Shown here piece by piece: positions 1 to 11,671 of a stretch of 64,000 bases of DNA. The stretch comes from Bolinopsis microptera (Eukaryota > Ctenophora > Tentaculata > Lobata > Bolinopsidae), in the NCBI RefSeq assembly GCF_026151205.1, contig NC_087072.1, forward strand, positions 6,868,084 to 6,932,083. The letters run 5' to 3'. How positions within the stretch are numbered: position 1 is the first letter of the stretch; every line of letters starts with the position of its first letter. The notes under the pieces are model-generated. The model made no database searches and was not told the DNA's origin. It saw nothing but the letters and a program-made list of their open reading frames with translations. The position numbers and the translations under genes were made by a program.

Positions 1-840
1 TGTATACGTTCTCTCTCCACATGTTAATCTTATCATAATACGATTCCTGCATACTTAGTACTACTGTTCCCGATTGATCCTTCAAGGAATTTGGCTTTGG
101 AGTTTTGCCTTCCTGAGGCAATATGACGGTGATACCCACCCACTTGCTCGGCCTGTCCTCAACCTAAGCTTCCACTGTAGGCATTGCTTTATTGATTCCC
201 CCTCTTCCTCGAGAAACACCGTGCGTCTCTATGTTAGACTCCGTGATGACCATGCAAGATGGTTAGTTCTAGTTGACATTCCAACTATATGAAAAGGTCC
301 AGATCGCCACTTTATATTCTTAATTCTTGAGAGAGAGTGATACGGAACAGCAACCTCGTGAATCATCCTATTTAATCGCTTCACCTCGCCACATTCGCCT
401 ACTTTTCATTTATTGGGGTAAAGGACATTATGACATAAGTTTTGAGATATGAGAGATAAATTAATATTTAGTCCTATTTAACCTATTATTTTACAACCCT
501 TTATTAACTTTGGTTTATATTGTTATCTATATCTTCAGATTATATATTCACATAATTTGATGTCCTAATTACAATAGAAATTACTGTCCAAATTGTATCT
601 GTACCACGAGAGTTTGGGCTGTGGGACTACTTCACAGAGAGATGTCTCAAACGGATAAGGACTTCCATAAACATCGGAGCTTGGAATTTCCATTACTTAG
701 TAAATAGGAGCACATTAATCGTAGTTAATTTAATTCATAACACAAAGTTATGAAATATAATAAATAAATTATCTCTAGAAGTCATGGAATTTGGAGCTTT
801 TTAAATTGGCCGTTATGAAGTGGTCGTGCTGAAAAACCGA
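1..840 (+). repeat. R repeat, copy 0 (left-truncated by the window)
   Basis: The right-hand part of the R block. It matches R1-R6 from the phrase tgtatccgttctctctccac through the gaagtcatggaaaattggag motif to the end at ...gtgctgaaacccga, and then passes into A. No supported gene. Confidence 0.9.
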
Positions 841-867
841 GTACGACAGTTAAACAAGCACATGCTA

Positions 868-882
868 CGAAGTAGCGCGCGC
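868..882. repeat. CpG word cgaagtagcgcgcgc at the left end of A1
   Basis: The word cgaagtagcgcgcgccg stands close to the A/R junction at the left of A and again at the right end of A (15044). A second gtagcgcgcg lies at about 922. The flanking sequence differs, so these are short end-specific direct repeats. Confidence 0.6.
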
Positions 883-1572
883 AGGGCCAGATTTGCTCTA
901 ACCAGTGACATCTCCGCTTGCAGTAGCGCGCGACTTGTGGTAACAAGCGCGTCACGCATACGCGTAGACCACAGGCTTGATGAAGGGGCCAGATCATTAC
1001 AGTGTGTCAATACTGTGACTAGGATAAGGACCCGAGTGCCTGTTCGCTTTTTTCGGACCCCTGGTGACAACTACTCTTGATAATTGCTCTACAACATTGA
1101 TATTTATTGTAGGTTTTTTAAATTACCAGGGCACGAGACGCCGAGTTGGAAGATGGAGTGACTGGACCGTCGACGGTCCAATATGGAACTATATATTGTA
1201 CAGAGTATTCACCCGTTAAATATTTGTATCCACTCGGCGGGTCTTGGTAGGTTATAGTTAGTACTATATACAAATACAAATACTGTAGGATGCTTAAAAA
1301 GACAATCTTTAAGTTTAATTTTAATGAAAGAAAAATATCACATATTCAATATTACATCTATATCAATAATTAACAAAGTACACTTTAAAATTTTGTTGAT
1401 ATATTGACCAAATCTATTAACAATTAATCTAGTTATTCTTGCAGTAGTATAATAGGTAGTAATAGTTATTTATATTGTCACACTGAAGGTTAGGATTTTG
1501 TAATGTCCGGTAGGGCGTAGCACCACTTTAAATTAATAGTTTGCGTTATTTAAAAATACCGTTTTCAACTGA

Positions 1573-1582
1573 GGGGGGGGGG
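1573..1582. other. 10-base G-run, private to copy 1
   Basis: The other copies read caactgaatattcttg at this place with no G-run. Confidence 0.8.
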
Positions 1583-2484
1583 ATATTCTTGAACTCAGTA
1601 AGTCAAAGTGATACCGTCATGATAAAATTTATATCTCATCAATGGCAAGCACAGAGAAACTTAAATTGAGCCTCCTAATGAAAAACTCATGATTGAAATA
1701 ATTATTCAAGCTTGAAGCTACACAAAGTCTTTCTAAACAATAAATTTACACCTAGAATTAGCAGTCATTTTGACCATTTCAAACAAACAGCACTTGCTGA
1801 TTTAGTCTTTTTGACTTGATGAGGCTCTGATAGTTTTGTAAGATCTGATAGAGGTGGAAGTGGGGGGAGAGAGTTGATTTGTTGCTAAGAAACGGTCGAG
1901 GACGCACTAATTTAACCGGCGTCTCCCTGTGAGATGAAAAAAGTTAGGCGAGTATATAACAGGATCCTGGATGTTTGAAATTTATGAAGTTATTTAGTTG
2001 CTCATATTTCACTAATTTCAAATTTGCTGTAAGTGATAATATGTTACTATGGAAACATTTCACTAAATTTGAATTGGATTAATCTAAGTTAACAGATCCA
2101 TGATATTGTAGTCGAGAATAAAAGGTACTTTTCAGCTTGACTTACTGCAGGCACAAACGATTCTGATTACGGCTGAGCAACGACATGGAGAACCAAGTGC
2201 GGGAGCCCTTTTCGTGCGACCTCCTTTTTTGACCGGAAGCTAGAACGCGATAATTTTAATTACCCTGGAGAGAGGAGAGGGTTTGGTTTGTCTAGTCTGT
2301 CCAGTGGAGATATCAACTTTTCAAACTTACAAGTAACCAAGGTAACAGTTACATTGTGTAGCACTAGCAACAAACAATCTTTTTAATATGAATCGTTTGC
2401 TTCTACATATTTACAGAGTGACAAGATTAAAATTACTGTATTAACTGGACACGATTTATGTTTTTTATAAGCACGTTGCTAAAA

Positions 2485-2550
2485 TTGTTCCGAACCATTA
2501 TTCCGAAACATTGTTGCGAACATTATTCACCATAATTGTTCCACGTTTCG
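2485..2550. repeat. Cluster of gttc/gaacatt words, copy 1
   Basis: Four to five short units, ttgttccgaacattattccg and relatives, repeat about every 15 bases. They contain palindromes of the gttcgaac type and end in ttccacgttcg. May be a binding-site cluster or a decayed short tandem repeat. Confidence 0.5.
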
Positions 2551-3348
2551 TGACAAAAGATATTTTGAGTGCTGGCAAAAGACCAAGCCTGGGTCGTTAG
2601 ATGTTTGCGGAAAAGTGCTACTGGGTAATGTAGTGATTAGTAGCGATTTAATATATCAGGTGCTCTTAAAAACTGGGTGGAATGCACACTGCTTTTCAGT
2701 TTCATGTGCTAGTGCATTGTTTTATGCCCGGAGTGGGATTGGAGCGCTTGCAGAGTGGACAGAACGCATTTGCGGATTGGCCAGAACGGGTGTCGTTAAG
2801 TAGAATCATTGTATGCATCAGGAAAAATCCGGAATTGTTTTCAGTCCGCTCTAAGGCCTTTGTATATGTATAATGGGCGTTTCTATTGGCTTCAAGTTTT
2901 ATGGCCATCTCAGTTGAAGGTTGTATTTTGATGTATAAATGAAGAACTGAAAATGAAAGAAAAATGTGGGGGTCAAAGGCAAAAAAGGCTTTAAAACAGA
3001 TCTTATCATGGACACTAACTTACCAATCAAACATTCTCGTATCTAGTATGCTTAACATTGATTCACATAAATATATAAATGATGTCATTGCATGGATTTA
3101 TTGGTTGGTTAGTTGATGTTGCTATATGGAGGAGATGATTCGAATGGATGTCATTGTACACGTGATGTCAGATTTCGTTCATATAATTGTGTTGCAATGA
3201 TAACGGTGAAGATGTTGTATACGGATCCATAGTTTTCATCAAAGATTACACGATCGTCAAATCCCGGTACCTTGATGGGCTGACTTGTAATATGTAAAAA
3301 CTGAGCTGTAAAATGAAGTGAGAGGGTGCGTAATTTCAATATTTATCA

Positions 3349-3374
3349 AGTGAAAGTGAAAGTGAAAGTGAAAC
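3349..3374. repeat. (gtgaaa)n microsatellite, copy 1
   Basis: Four units of gtgaaa followed by cgtgg. Confidence 0.8.
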
Positions 3375-3864
3375 GTGGATTAAAGTGCTGGACAATTTTG
3401 AACAGAGTGAGTGCTGTAGAACACGTGGCGAGTGAATACAAATATGACTTAGCATTAGTGTTCTGTCGTCATTGTGCAGTCTAGCGAAAATATAGATGTA
3501 ATAAGTTCTTTAGGCCTAATAGCTATTATTTATTCATGACTAATATGCAGCTTCGTTATACGAGTTATTTAACTACAATAACTAAGCTGATAATCCTGCT
3601 AACATAAAGTATCCGTTGAAAATTATAAACGAAACTGTAAGCGAATCTTCGTTACATAAAGCGAAAACTTATACAGGCTCCATTATTTTCATACTCACCG
3701 ACATGTACTGTTTCTTAGAGTTTTTGGTGATATACTTCTGTCTCGCTGTTGCTGCGAGTGCGTTTGATGGTGTGTCATGGGATGAGGTGGTGGGGTCGCC
3801 GAGTTTGGACCGCCGAGTGTAAACTTACAGGACTTGAGCTACGGGTAATCTTGGGATCAGGCTT

Positions 3865-3932
3865 ACAGAATCAGGACATGAATACGTAATTACTTATTGA
3901 TTAATTAGTACAGAAATCCAGGACATGAATAA
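3865..3932. repeat. Paired acagaatcaggacatgaata words, copy 1
   Basis: Two direct copies of acagaa(a)tcaggacatgaat with starts about 45 bases apart, in an AT-rich surrounding. Non-coding. Confidence 0.75.
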
Positions 3933-6494
3933 TCCAATGAACTGATACACAGTGAACATTGATTAGGACATTTTTAGAGCTTTTTTTTCTAGTAGTGGAC
4001 TAGTATGTATTGGTGGTTGAGACTCACTGAATATGAAAACACTTTTTTTGTTTCCTTCTAATAATTCAAAGAATTTGAATGTTCTCTCAACCGCTCCAAA
4101 AAATTTTTGCCCTACCACAATTGCTTACAGTTTTTTAGAAAATTGTTCGGTAATCTTTGTTAAATAGGCATGCTTTTAAGTACTGGTTCTTATAATAAAG
4201 CGATAATTTAACAACCATTAAATAGTTAAAAGTGCGTAAGTTAAATGTCTAAAGTTGGCAGATATATGTACTACGATTTATTTGTATTAGAACAGAAAGA
4301 GAAGTGCACCGGGTCGGTTTCCATTCCTTGTTTGTTCTTGTTGAACTTATATTTGTATAGCTTCTAAGTGGTTTTTAGAGTCAGCAATATAACATGCAAG
4401 TATTCAGGCCATATTGATTTTAACAGCAGCGTAAAAGTGTCTCATAACAAATTCTATAGAAGAAATGTATGTGCATTTTTAAAAAGTATGAGTTACAAAG
4501 AGGGAGGAAGATTGAACGAGTGTGTGAGTAATGTTAATGCAAGGTGATTGAGTTTAGGGCCAGCCCAGAAAATTTACAAAAAGGTCATTGAAAGGGACAG
4601 TGTATCCTGTTATTCATCTTAAAAATCTTTAATTCGTTATGTGTGATTTAGATATAGTGAATGTAACAATTATATTTACACGTTGACATGTTTTCAGGCA
4701 ACAGAAATAAAGGCACGGTCGATCTACACGTTTTTCTGTGTCATGAAAGAAACTTCACGACGACTAACTACAATCCTTAAAAAAAAGGTCGGAACCTAAG
4801 GTCCAAGAAAATACAGACTGAATCTCGAGTAACGATTCAAGATAATTCATAGCTGATCAGTGAAAAAACGTGTCATAGGATGATTCAGGGTGATTGATTA
4901 AGAAAACTCAATTCAGACAATCTAAAATCAAGTTCAGCAATCTTAAATTCGACTGTCTGAAGGATTCCCATATCAGATTCATTTAAAGATTGTTATGGGG
5001 GGACAGTTTGATAACACACCAGCGAACACCAAGCAGGAATACTTCTTGAGCGTACTATAGATGTCATTTCCGCCTGATCCTTGTCTGAGTGACTTTGCCT
5101 CGCTGTGAGATGAGCACATTAATAATTAAATTATTGAACATACTTATTTATTAACTGATTAATCGGATATTAAATCGGAAGGCTCGTGGATTGACTGTGT
5201 AGGCCAGAGCGATAAGTTGGGACGATTGGGATGGAAGATTGTTATTATTTAATCCTGTTTAATGAGAGAAAGGAATGTACATTCGTATTCTTGCCAAGCT
5301 ATTGCTGCAATACATGCAAATTCCAAAAACCTCTCTGACCTGTTATACGACAGTTGATGAAAAGGATTTAATGAATTAATGATATGAAAATGAACTGTTT
5401 AAATAATGGTTCGTTAATTCTGTTTGATGTCTCTCTGGGTTAAATGTAATATCTTTACAATCAGCATGCGGAAGTTAGCTTAACTTGCGACACATACACT
5501 TTAGTGCTAGTTTATTATATATACAAGAGTAACATGCAAAAGTATGAAGAAACGAGCTATTTAATTACTTATCGAAAAGTAATTAGCTTGTTTGTTTTGC
5601 TAATTGATATGGAGACACTAGCGGTCGATAGCAGGCAGCAATGCGACGAGTTACTTTGTGCGGGCACCTTTGAGATGTACAGCTGCTCACTGAGGTAACC
5701 TCCTTCTTAACATTCAGTAAAAACTTATCTCCTATCCTTCCAACCCCACCCGCTTGACAATATCAGCGCTTCCAATGTTTCGGAGTGATTACCAACTTTT
5801 TTAACTACTCTGCTTGAGCCGATATCAGCTGGATTATGCTGAGCAGAGCTAAGGTAGATCACGCATTCCTCTCTCATCATCATCGATTGTTGCATATTGA
5901 TACAGTTAAGGATTTTTAGTCTTATAATTGAATCATTTCGGTGCCTTTGTCTTCAACACCGTTCTCCAAAAATAATAATATATTTCTCATATAATATTGA
6001 GCATTTACATCTACCGTTATCCAAATGTATTTCAAAGTCTATCTGATGGTGTCCCTGAAGTTTTGGAGCCTTCTTATGAATCGTGAGTTACGATGACTCC
6101 AGCAACTCCAAATCTCACCACCACTTAACCCATCAATCCAATTATAAAAGTCATTACCTCCAATTATAAGTCATTTTCTACCAATTACCCTGTTTCAAAC
6201 TATTCCGCGTCTCTCTGGGACAGCAGCACAGTAAGACTAGTCATCCATTCTTGCTCCTCCTAGCACTGGAACCACCGTCTCACTTTCCTACCGCCTTTCT
6301 CCATGAAGCCCACGTTGGCTTACTAACCTTACTGTTACTCTCGTGGTGCTGCAACAATGGTCAGTATCGTACAGTACTGACAGAGGTGTCGAGAGAGATC
6401 CTCTTTACGAGCGTGGTGAAAGGGTAGAGTTGCTGCACACCGAACCAGCGCTTCCTCCTTACTTTTAAACCATGGTTTAGCCCACAGTCTCTCC

Positions 6495-6758
6495 TCACTC
6501 CATCCTGCGTGGTGTGGTCTTTCTGTACACTGAGGGGGCGTTTGTTGGAGCCGGAGGTTTGCCTAGTGACTGGTATTTGAAAGTTGTTGTTGAGGGTTTT
6601 GGAGCGGTGGAAGGGTCGGATGTGGTGTATGATTTCTCTACGTTTGTGGCGAGGGGGGAAGTTTGGTTTGTCGTTTGTGATGGGTGATTGCTGGTTAAGG
6701 TTGGGAAGGTGTTGATAAGTGAACCTTGTTGATCGATATACTTATATATGGCGCTCAT
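6495..6758 (-). CDS. Possible Ser/Thr/Pro/Asn-rich frame, copy 1
   Basis: Raw minus-strand frame of 87 codons from an ATG in an AT-rich, TATA-like context. It starts MSAIYKYIDQQ and contains SNHPSQTTNQTS and KPPAPTNAPS. Copy 3 has a longer raw frame with the same start (MSANNYRSTRFTYL) and the same tail words, but intermediate parts are in different frames. A low-complexity reading in C+A-rich DNA can stay open by chance, so coding status is doubtful. No family recognised. Confidence 0.22.
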   Translation of the reverse strand: MSAIYKYIDQQGSLINTFPTLTSNHPSQTTNQTSPLATNVEKSYTTSDPSTAPKPSTTTFKYQSLGKPPAPTNAPSVYRKTTPRRME

Positions 6759-8283
6759 ATAGACTATTTTATTTTTTTACGTTTCTTTTTTGGTTAAATC
6801 GTTGATTGGACATGTTACTTTCTGAGTTTACAGACATGTTCTTAGTTTGAAGTTTAGACTACCGACCGAGAGCGGGTTTATGCTGTTTCTCAATTTCCTG
6901 AAGGGACATTAAAAAACAATAAGTATTTTATTTTTTGAGTTGGACACAAGTTACAAACCAAACAAAACCGACAGACTTATTTAGATTCACGAACGGTAGT
7001 GTAACGGGTCCACAAATTTCACACAACTCAATTTAGACATAATACTAACCATCAAAGTCAGGTTTTTCCGTGCCTTTAATGATTTCAATTATGCAATTAT
7101 TATCCGGACAGTTAATATGATCCACTTGTCTTTGGTTGGAAATCTTCTTATTGAAAGTTGCCTTAAGTTTGCCACGCTTACAGTCGATCTTCTACTGTTC
7201 GACAGGAAAAACCGGTAGTTTTTTATATTTTACAGAGATTAATCTCCTAAACTAAATGAAAACGTTATTACACTAAATTTACAAACTTAATTTAACAAAA
7301 ATTTGTTCAACCGTAAAAAAATGCGCGCGTCATGTTGAACACGTTTACTCTTACAGACGGTCAGCACCCCAAAAATAAAAAAAAAATATAAAAATAAAAG
7401 CAAATCAATGTACACGGGGGTGCATAGGGCGTCACCCCTTATCCACGATGTAACCTAATTAGAGTATTTTTTAATTATTTATCATGAGCTCTATTTATCA
7501 TCTAAATTATTACGCTTATCGGTGAAGAATGTATACTAATCGTTTTTGTTCTCGTGGTTACAGAACAGCTAATATTGTGTTTGGTAGAGTCACTTCCCGA
7601 ATAGCCCCGTGATAGAACAAAATCTCAGGACACGGCTGAAAACTTTCCTCTCTCAGGATTCTAAGATTAATTAATTGATTGTATAATTATGTAAAAATGT
7701 ACGTTGTGAGACAATTAATGAGATTATTGAAGTAATAGCGGCATTATTCTCATTTTTCTGGTGCATCTTACAAAGCCAAGTGATGTCATTTTTCTTGATA
7801 ATGGTTAAAATTTAATTTTAGAACAACTGTGCAAAAGTAGAATGGTAACTACTATTCTTTTCTAGATTTTATTGGTAAAATCATACTGAGTACTAAGACA
7901 CTTCAAAAAATGTAACAGGATGTTAAAAAATGTTATTACTTATTAATATATCTAGCGGTATATTGTATATTGTTCAAAATTAAAATTGATATCATCAAAT
8001 TTTAAAGACGTATGCGCTCTTAAACACTTCTTATGCGGTGAAGTAGAAACGGATCTTACTGCTGACCTGTCATTAACTGCCCATAAACTGCATAAGTCAC
8101 TATTTGCTGAACTGCATTTAGGTTATTTTCTGTGACTAGTCAACACTTACAAAATCCATTGCGCTGACTGGAAGGGAGAAGCTTTCCAATTTTGTTGTAA
8201 TCATCTAGGATAAGCCCCCATATCAGTCAACTTACGGCTTTGTAAGTGAGGGGAGGTCGGGGGCGCTAACAAACTTTGATCTA

Positions 8284-8355
8284 TCAGACTAGGTCTTGCT
8301 CGGCAGGTAGAAAGCTGGTAAACTTGCCGTTATATCCCTAGTCATCTGTCTGCTT
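8284..8355 (-). CDS. E4: exon downstream of the ankyrin exon, copy 1
   Basis: On the minus strand, 220 bases after E3, a good acceptor (pyrimidine-rich tatcctcttag) is followed by a frame in which the 2-base start exactly completes the phase-1 codon left by E3. The joined reading runs LLIKE then KADKLTRDITASYQRSTAEQ, ending at a TGA two codons later. ADKxTRD resembles the start of a further, decayed ankyrin repeat. Alternatively a base is missing before the stop and the exon runs on to the GTAAGT donor at about 8230-8235. Phase match and splice signals are seen; the join is inference. Confidence 0.45.
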
Positions 8356-8576
8356 CTAAGTGAGGATAACATAGTTTAAAACTACTTACAGATTTTAAAA
8401 ATTCGAATGTGTTAGGTTAGTAGTGGGAGGGCGAATGTTCAACTCTTTTCAACTCTTTAAACATTTTTAAGTTGATCTCTTAAGCTTGCATTTTGCCTTT
8501 ATGTGCTTAAAGAAAAAAAAAATGTCCGATAAACCGTTTTCTTACACTAAAAAGCTAAACTGCCTAAAATACCTAC

Positions 8577-8674
8577 TGTCTTTGATGAGCAGGTCGATTA
8601 CATCCTCGTGGCCACACTGCGCGGCCATGTGTAGTGGAACCATTCCGTAAAAGCACGTGAGTTGACGGCGCTGT
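8577..8674 (-). CDS. E3: ankyrin-repeat exon, copy 1
   Basis: Best-supported coding piece. On the minus strand the majority sequence of the three copies encodes one ankyrin repeat, with the motif NGMVPLHMAAQCGHEDVI followed by DLLIK. This fits the family pattern G-x-TPLH-x-AA-x-x-GH-x-x-V/I-x-x-LL. Ankyrin repeats are protein-binding modules of about 33 residues, usually in series; one alone means flanking exons must supply more, or the gene is a fragment. The proposed acceptor is cag before ACAGCG (an alternative lies 4 bases downstream); the donor is GTAGGT after AAAGAAA, leaving phase 1. The frame is broken in this copy by private indels around 8645-8675 but closes in the majority sequence. 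Family-level call is firm; parent protein unknown. Confidence 0.75.
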
Positions 8675-9717
8675 TCTTCCGAGATCAGCACGTGCACCAT
8701 ATCTTAGTCTACCTTGTTTACTCGCCCAGTGCAGGCCTGAAGGTACAAGAGATGTTTAGATATTACTGTTAATCTATATTATCTTGGACTATTTGGAATT
8801 AGTCAGATGGCGTCTTGAATGTATTTTATTACTATAATCAAAGAACTACAAACTGTTACATTTATTCTATTTTCTTTAATATATGAGATCTACAAGTATG
8901 GGATCACTAGACTGTCGGCTTTGTAGTAATTTATTACAGTAACCAATTTTTGTACTGATTTGAATATCCTGCACAGCAGATTGAAAACTTTTTTCGATTT
9001 ATTTATTATTCTTGTTGTTTTATGTGTAATTTAATTTCTAATCTTATTCTAATTCTAAATTCTACTCAGAAATGATCAGAAGCTTCAAATTATTTTAGTA
9101 ATTATTACAGTAGTGTAGCACCATAGGGACTGGCTGCTCGGACTATTATTGTGTAGGTAGGTTTTACAAATATTAGACGTTTAATTATGGTGTTTTGCGG
9201 AAAAGATGAAATCTAAAAAAACTTACTAGGAAATGGTAATCCAAGAACTGATCTCAAAAACTATATAGTGACTCGTGAATCTAAAACTTGTGTGGAAATG
9301 GTCATGTGAAATGAAAGGGAATGTGTGTGAGCAGACTAATGGTGACAAAAATCTTTCAAATAAGGTGAACTAGAGCGGTAATTGAGAATGGGTTGGTGGT
9401 CAGTATGCATGGAGCTAGGTCTAAATGGTTGTCTAATTAATTGAGTGAAGCTTATTGGTTGAAGTGAAATGAATGGAAATGCGTCTACAAAACTTAATGA
9501 TAGTATGAAACTAATTGCTGGAAGAGGAAATGTGAACTCTTATACGATTTTAAGTGCGATCTGTTGTGTCTAAATGGACAAGTTTGAGTCAAATTTTAGA
9601 AACAAATATTTTAATAGTGGCTTTCTCCTTACAACCCACAAGTAAACATGGCTGCTTGCAACCATCTGTCGTTGTATCCAAATTAATAATAGTGGTTCGT
9701 AATTTCTATCTCATTTA

Positions 9718-9886
9718 CCCAGGGACAAAAGGAAATCGCGGCATGTACGGGATTCGCGATTTTTCCCCAATATTTGCGATACAAATTTTATGTTTAGTTT
9801 AATGTTATAGTCTGTTAAAATCGCGGTATATCGCGATTTTGGCAAAATAATCGCGAGATCCTTTTTGTCCCTGATATTTACCTGGG
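9718..9886. mobile_element. MITE-like element with TA-flanked inverted ends, copy 1
   Basis: 169 bases with inverted ends: left CCCAGGGACAAAAGGAAATC, right end reading inward CCCAGGTAAATATCAGGGAC then AAAAAGGATCTCGCG. The shared core is CCCAGG…GGGACAAAA…CGCG. It is flanked by TA on both sides (9716-9717 and 9887-9888), the target duplication of Tc1/mariner-type transposons. The interior is AT-rich with paired atcgcg words and no coding capacity. It lies in the intron between E2 and E3. The structural call is good; the superfamily is inferred from the TA alone. Confidence 0.6.
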
Positions 9887-10035
9887 TATGGACACTGGTA
9901 TGATCAAAAATCACTGTATCTCTTTTCCTTGTCACGCTTTCTCAGAGGAAGGAATACTTGCCGAACTTTACTATGGGCAATTAAGATTAATAATTAGGAA
10001 GATTAGTTCTCATCATTGATGTTCTCTGGGAAAAG

Positions 10036-10069
10036 ATATATAATTAATATATATATATTATATATATAT
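10036..10069. repeat. (AT)n microsatellite, copy 1
   Basis: Alternating TA tract in the intron between E2 and the MITE-like element. Confidence 0.85.
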
Positions 10070-10742
10070 CATTAAAACATACCTATTATATGTTTTCTGT
10101 TTTCCATGTATAAATTGTATTATATAGTAAGATTACTGAAATAATATCATTAGTTTTGTCAAACATACAATCAAAGATTTTAAAATCATTAATTTTTCAC
10201 ATATGAGATAAATTGCTGTACGTTGATCATGTATGTAGTTATTTGTTATCACTGCACTGGTACGATATAGAGTTGTACAGGGTGTGTTGCAAGTCTCGTG
10301 TCCAAATTTTTGAAAATGGCTCTCAAAATCTACAAATGAGGCAAACAGTTTATTTTGTTTCAAATCGTAGACAAATTATACATTTTTAAAATACCTTTTT
10401 GTTTTCTCTTCATGTCAAAATATATGTTTTACACTTTCTAAGTAGTTCAACAAGTTATTTGTGGCTCTCACAGCAACGTGTCGCACCGTTCCACTCACTA
10501 AAGGGTTACATTTCACAGTCAGTCAATGCTATTAAGTTGAGCCGTAATTTCAAGAGCATACACCATTATATTCTTCAATCCTTGATTTCACGCATTCCAT
10601 CTTAATATGAAGATTTTTAGTGTATATTTTCCAATAAGTATTAAAACGTAATATGTAATTTAGTAAATATTAGTAATTAGTATTTAGTGATTATTAGTAC
10701 CTTGATTACTCTTCCCAAGTCCCTGCAAACCACTCCATTACC

Positions 10743-10900
10743 ACGACCTGCCGGTTTCTCCGCGGTGGTTGGCCAGCGTGGGCAGGACTACAAACGAATT
10801 GTCTCTGTACACCATCACTGGTGCGGGAATCGGTCCGGCACCGAGCTAAACGTGCCTTGTGGATAGACCGTTCCTTCTTGAGCCATCTCGGACAGGAGCA
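10743..10900 (-). CDS. E2: Pro/Ser-rich exon, copy 1
   Basis: A 47-50% GC island in AT-rich surroundings, open on the minus strand in the majority sequence for about 55 codons. Readable pieces are MAQEVNGLIPQ, SSVPVPIPSTSDG and FVGLPHWQPPRRYWQ. An acceptor (atcccag) lies 14 bases before the ATG, so this is either a first coding exon or an internal exon starting one base after the acceptor, which completes the phase-2 codon left by E1. The donor is either CAG/GTCAGG (phase 0, compatible with E3) or AG/GTATGG (phase 2). I do not recognise the protein. The other strand is also largely open, so strand is the main uncertainty; the phase agreement with E1 favours minus. Confidence 0.42.
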
Positions 10901-11040
10901 CTGGATTATCTTATAATGTTAATATAGTATTACCGTAGGAATGATTTTAACCAGTTTTAACATTTTGAAACAAAATTCTAGAAAAAAAACGAGGAATGGA
11001 CAAAGTAGAAAAATGGAAAGTTCGAATTTCTATCTCTTAC

Positions 11041-11240
11041 CACTCTTTGTAAGTGGTAGGTATGATAAGATGTCTGGGTAATGACCACAACTCCTCCTCC
11101 CTGGTTGCTGGAGGCATCTCGGACATTGGTAATCCTTCAAGAAGAGCCGCTTAACACTGCGCTCTACTCTGGTTCGATCATTGGCGATCAACAAGCGTTG
11201 TGTGGTATTTGGATCTGCGAGTAATGATACACAGATGGGT
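11041..11240 (-). CDS. E1: basic, Gln/Arg-rich exon upstream of E2, copy 1
   Basis: Minus-strand majority frame of about 60 codons that ends at a strong donor (AAAGAGTG/GTAAGAG) in phase 2. The following E2 acceptor supplies the missing base. Readable pieces are WINTRRSKYHTT, EQSKAQCKAALLEGLQRRDA and PTTYKE. The upstream edge is uncertain because the copies disagree around 11235-11260. No family recognised; the QSKAQCKAALLEGLQRRDA part could form a short amphipathic helix. Exon status is inferred from open frame, donor and phase agreement. Confidence 0.35.
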
Positions 11241-11671
11241 TATTTATCAATACTCCTCGTCATTCCCTCCATTGCTTTTATTGCAGCTAGGGCTGCTAAT
11301 ATCCTATGCTAGATCTACAAATTTTGACACATTTAATGAGAAAAGACATTTTTTGAGAAAAGACAATTTTATTTATTTATCGCTAATTTATTACACAATC
11401 AATCAATAAATAATTCCGAAATGAATTATTCCCAACCTAAAGGTTGGCGCTAGGTGTTATAACCCTCTAAGATGTTAGGAAAATAATAAAAACAGAGCTT
11501 GTTTCATTAGCTCTTGTCGTCAAAAAATGCAGATTCTTCTTTTTAATTAAATACCAAAACCCTCCCATCTCCATATCCTATATGGCTCTGAGACGAGTAC
11601 TCAGATGACATCAACTTCATCAACCCATGTTAGAGACCTTTAAAAAGCTCTTCCTCAAGCCAAATCTGTCA

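Noticed and set aside
820-1080. Overlapping plus and minus frames at the start of A.
   Set aside because: A CpG-rich stretch with few stop codons on either strand; different copies open different frames and no family motif is visible.
3616-3822. Small plus-strand frame with a signal-peptide-like hydrophobic run (FLVIYFCLAVAASA).
   Set aside because: The hydrophobic run depends on private bases of copy 1; the majority of the three copies has a stop and a different frame here.
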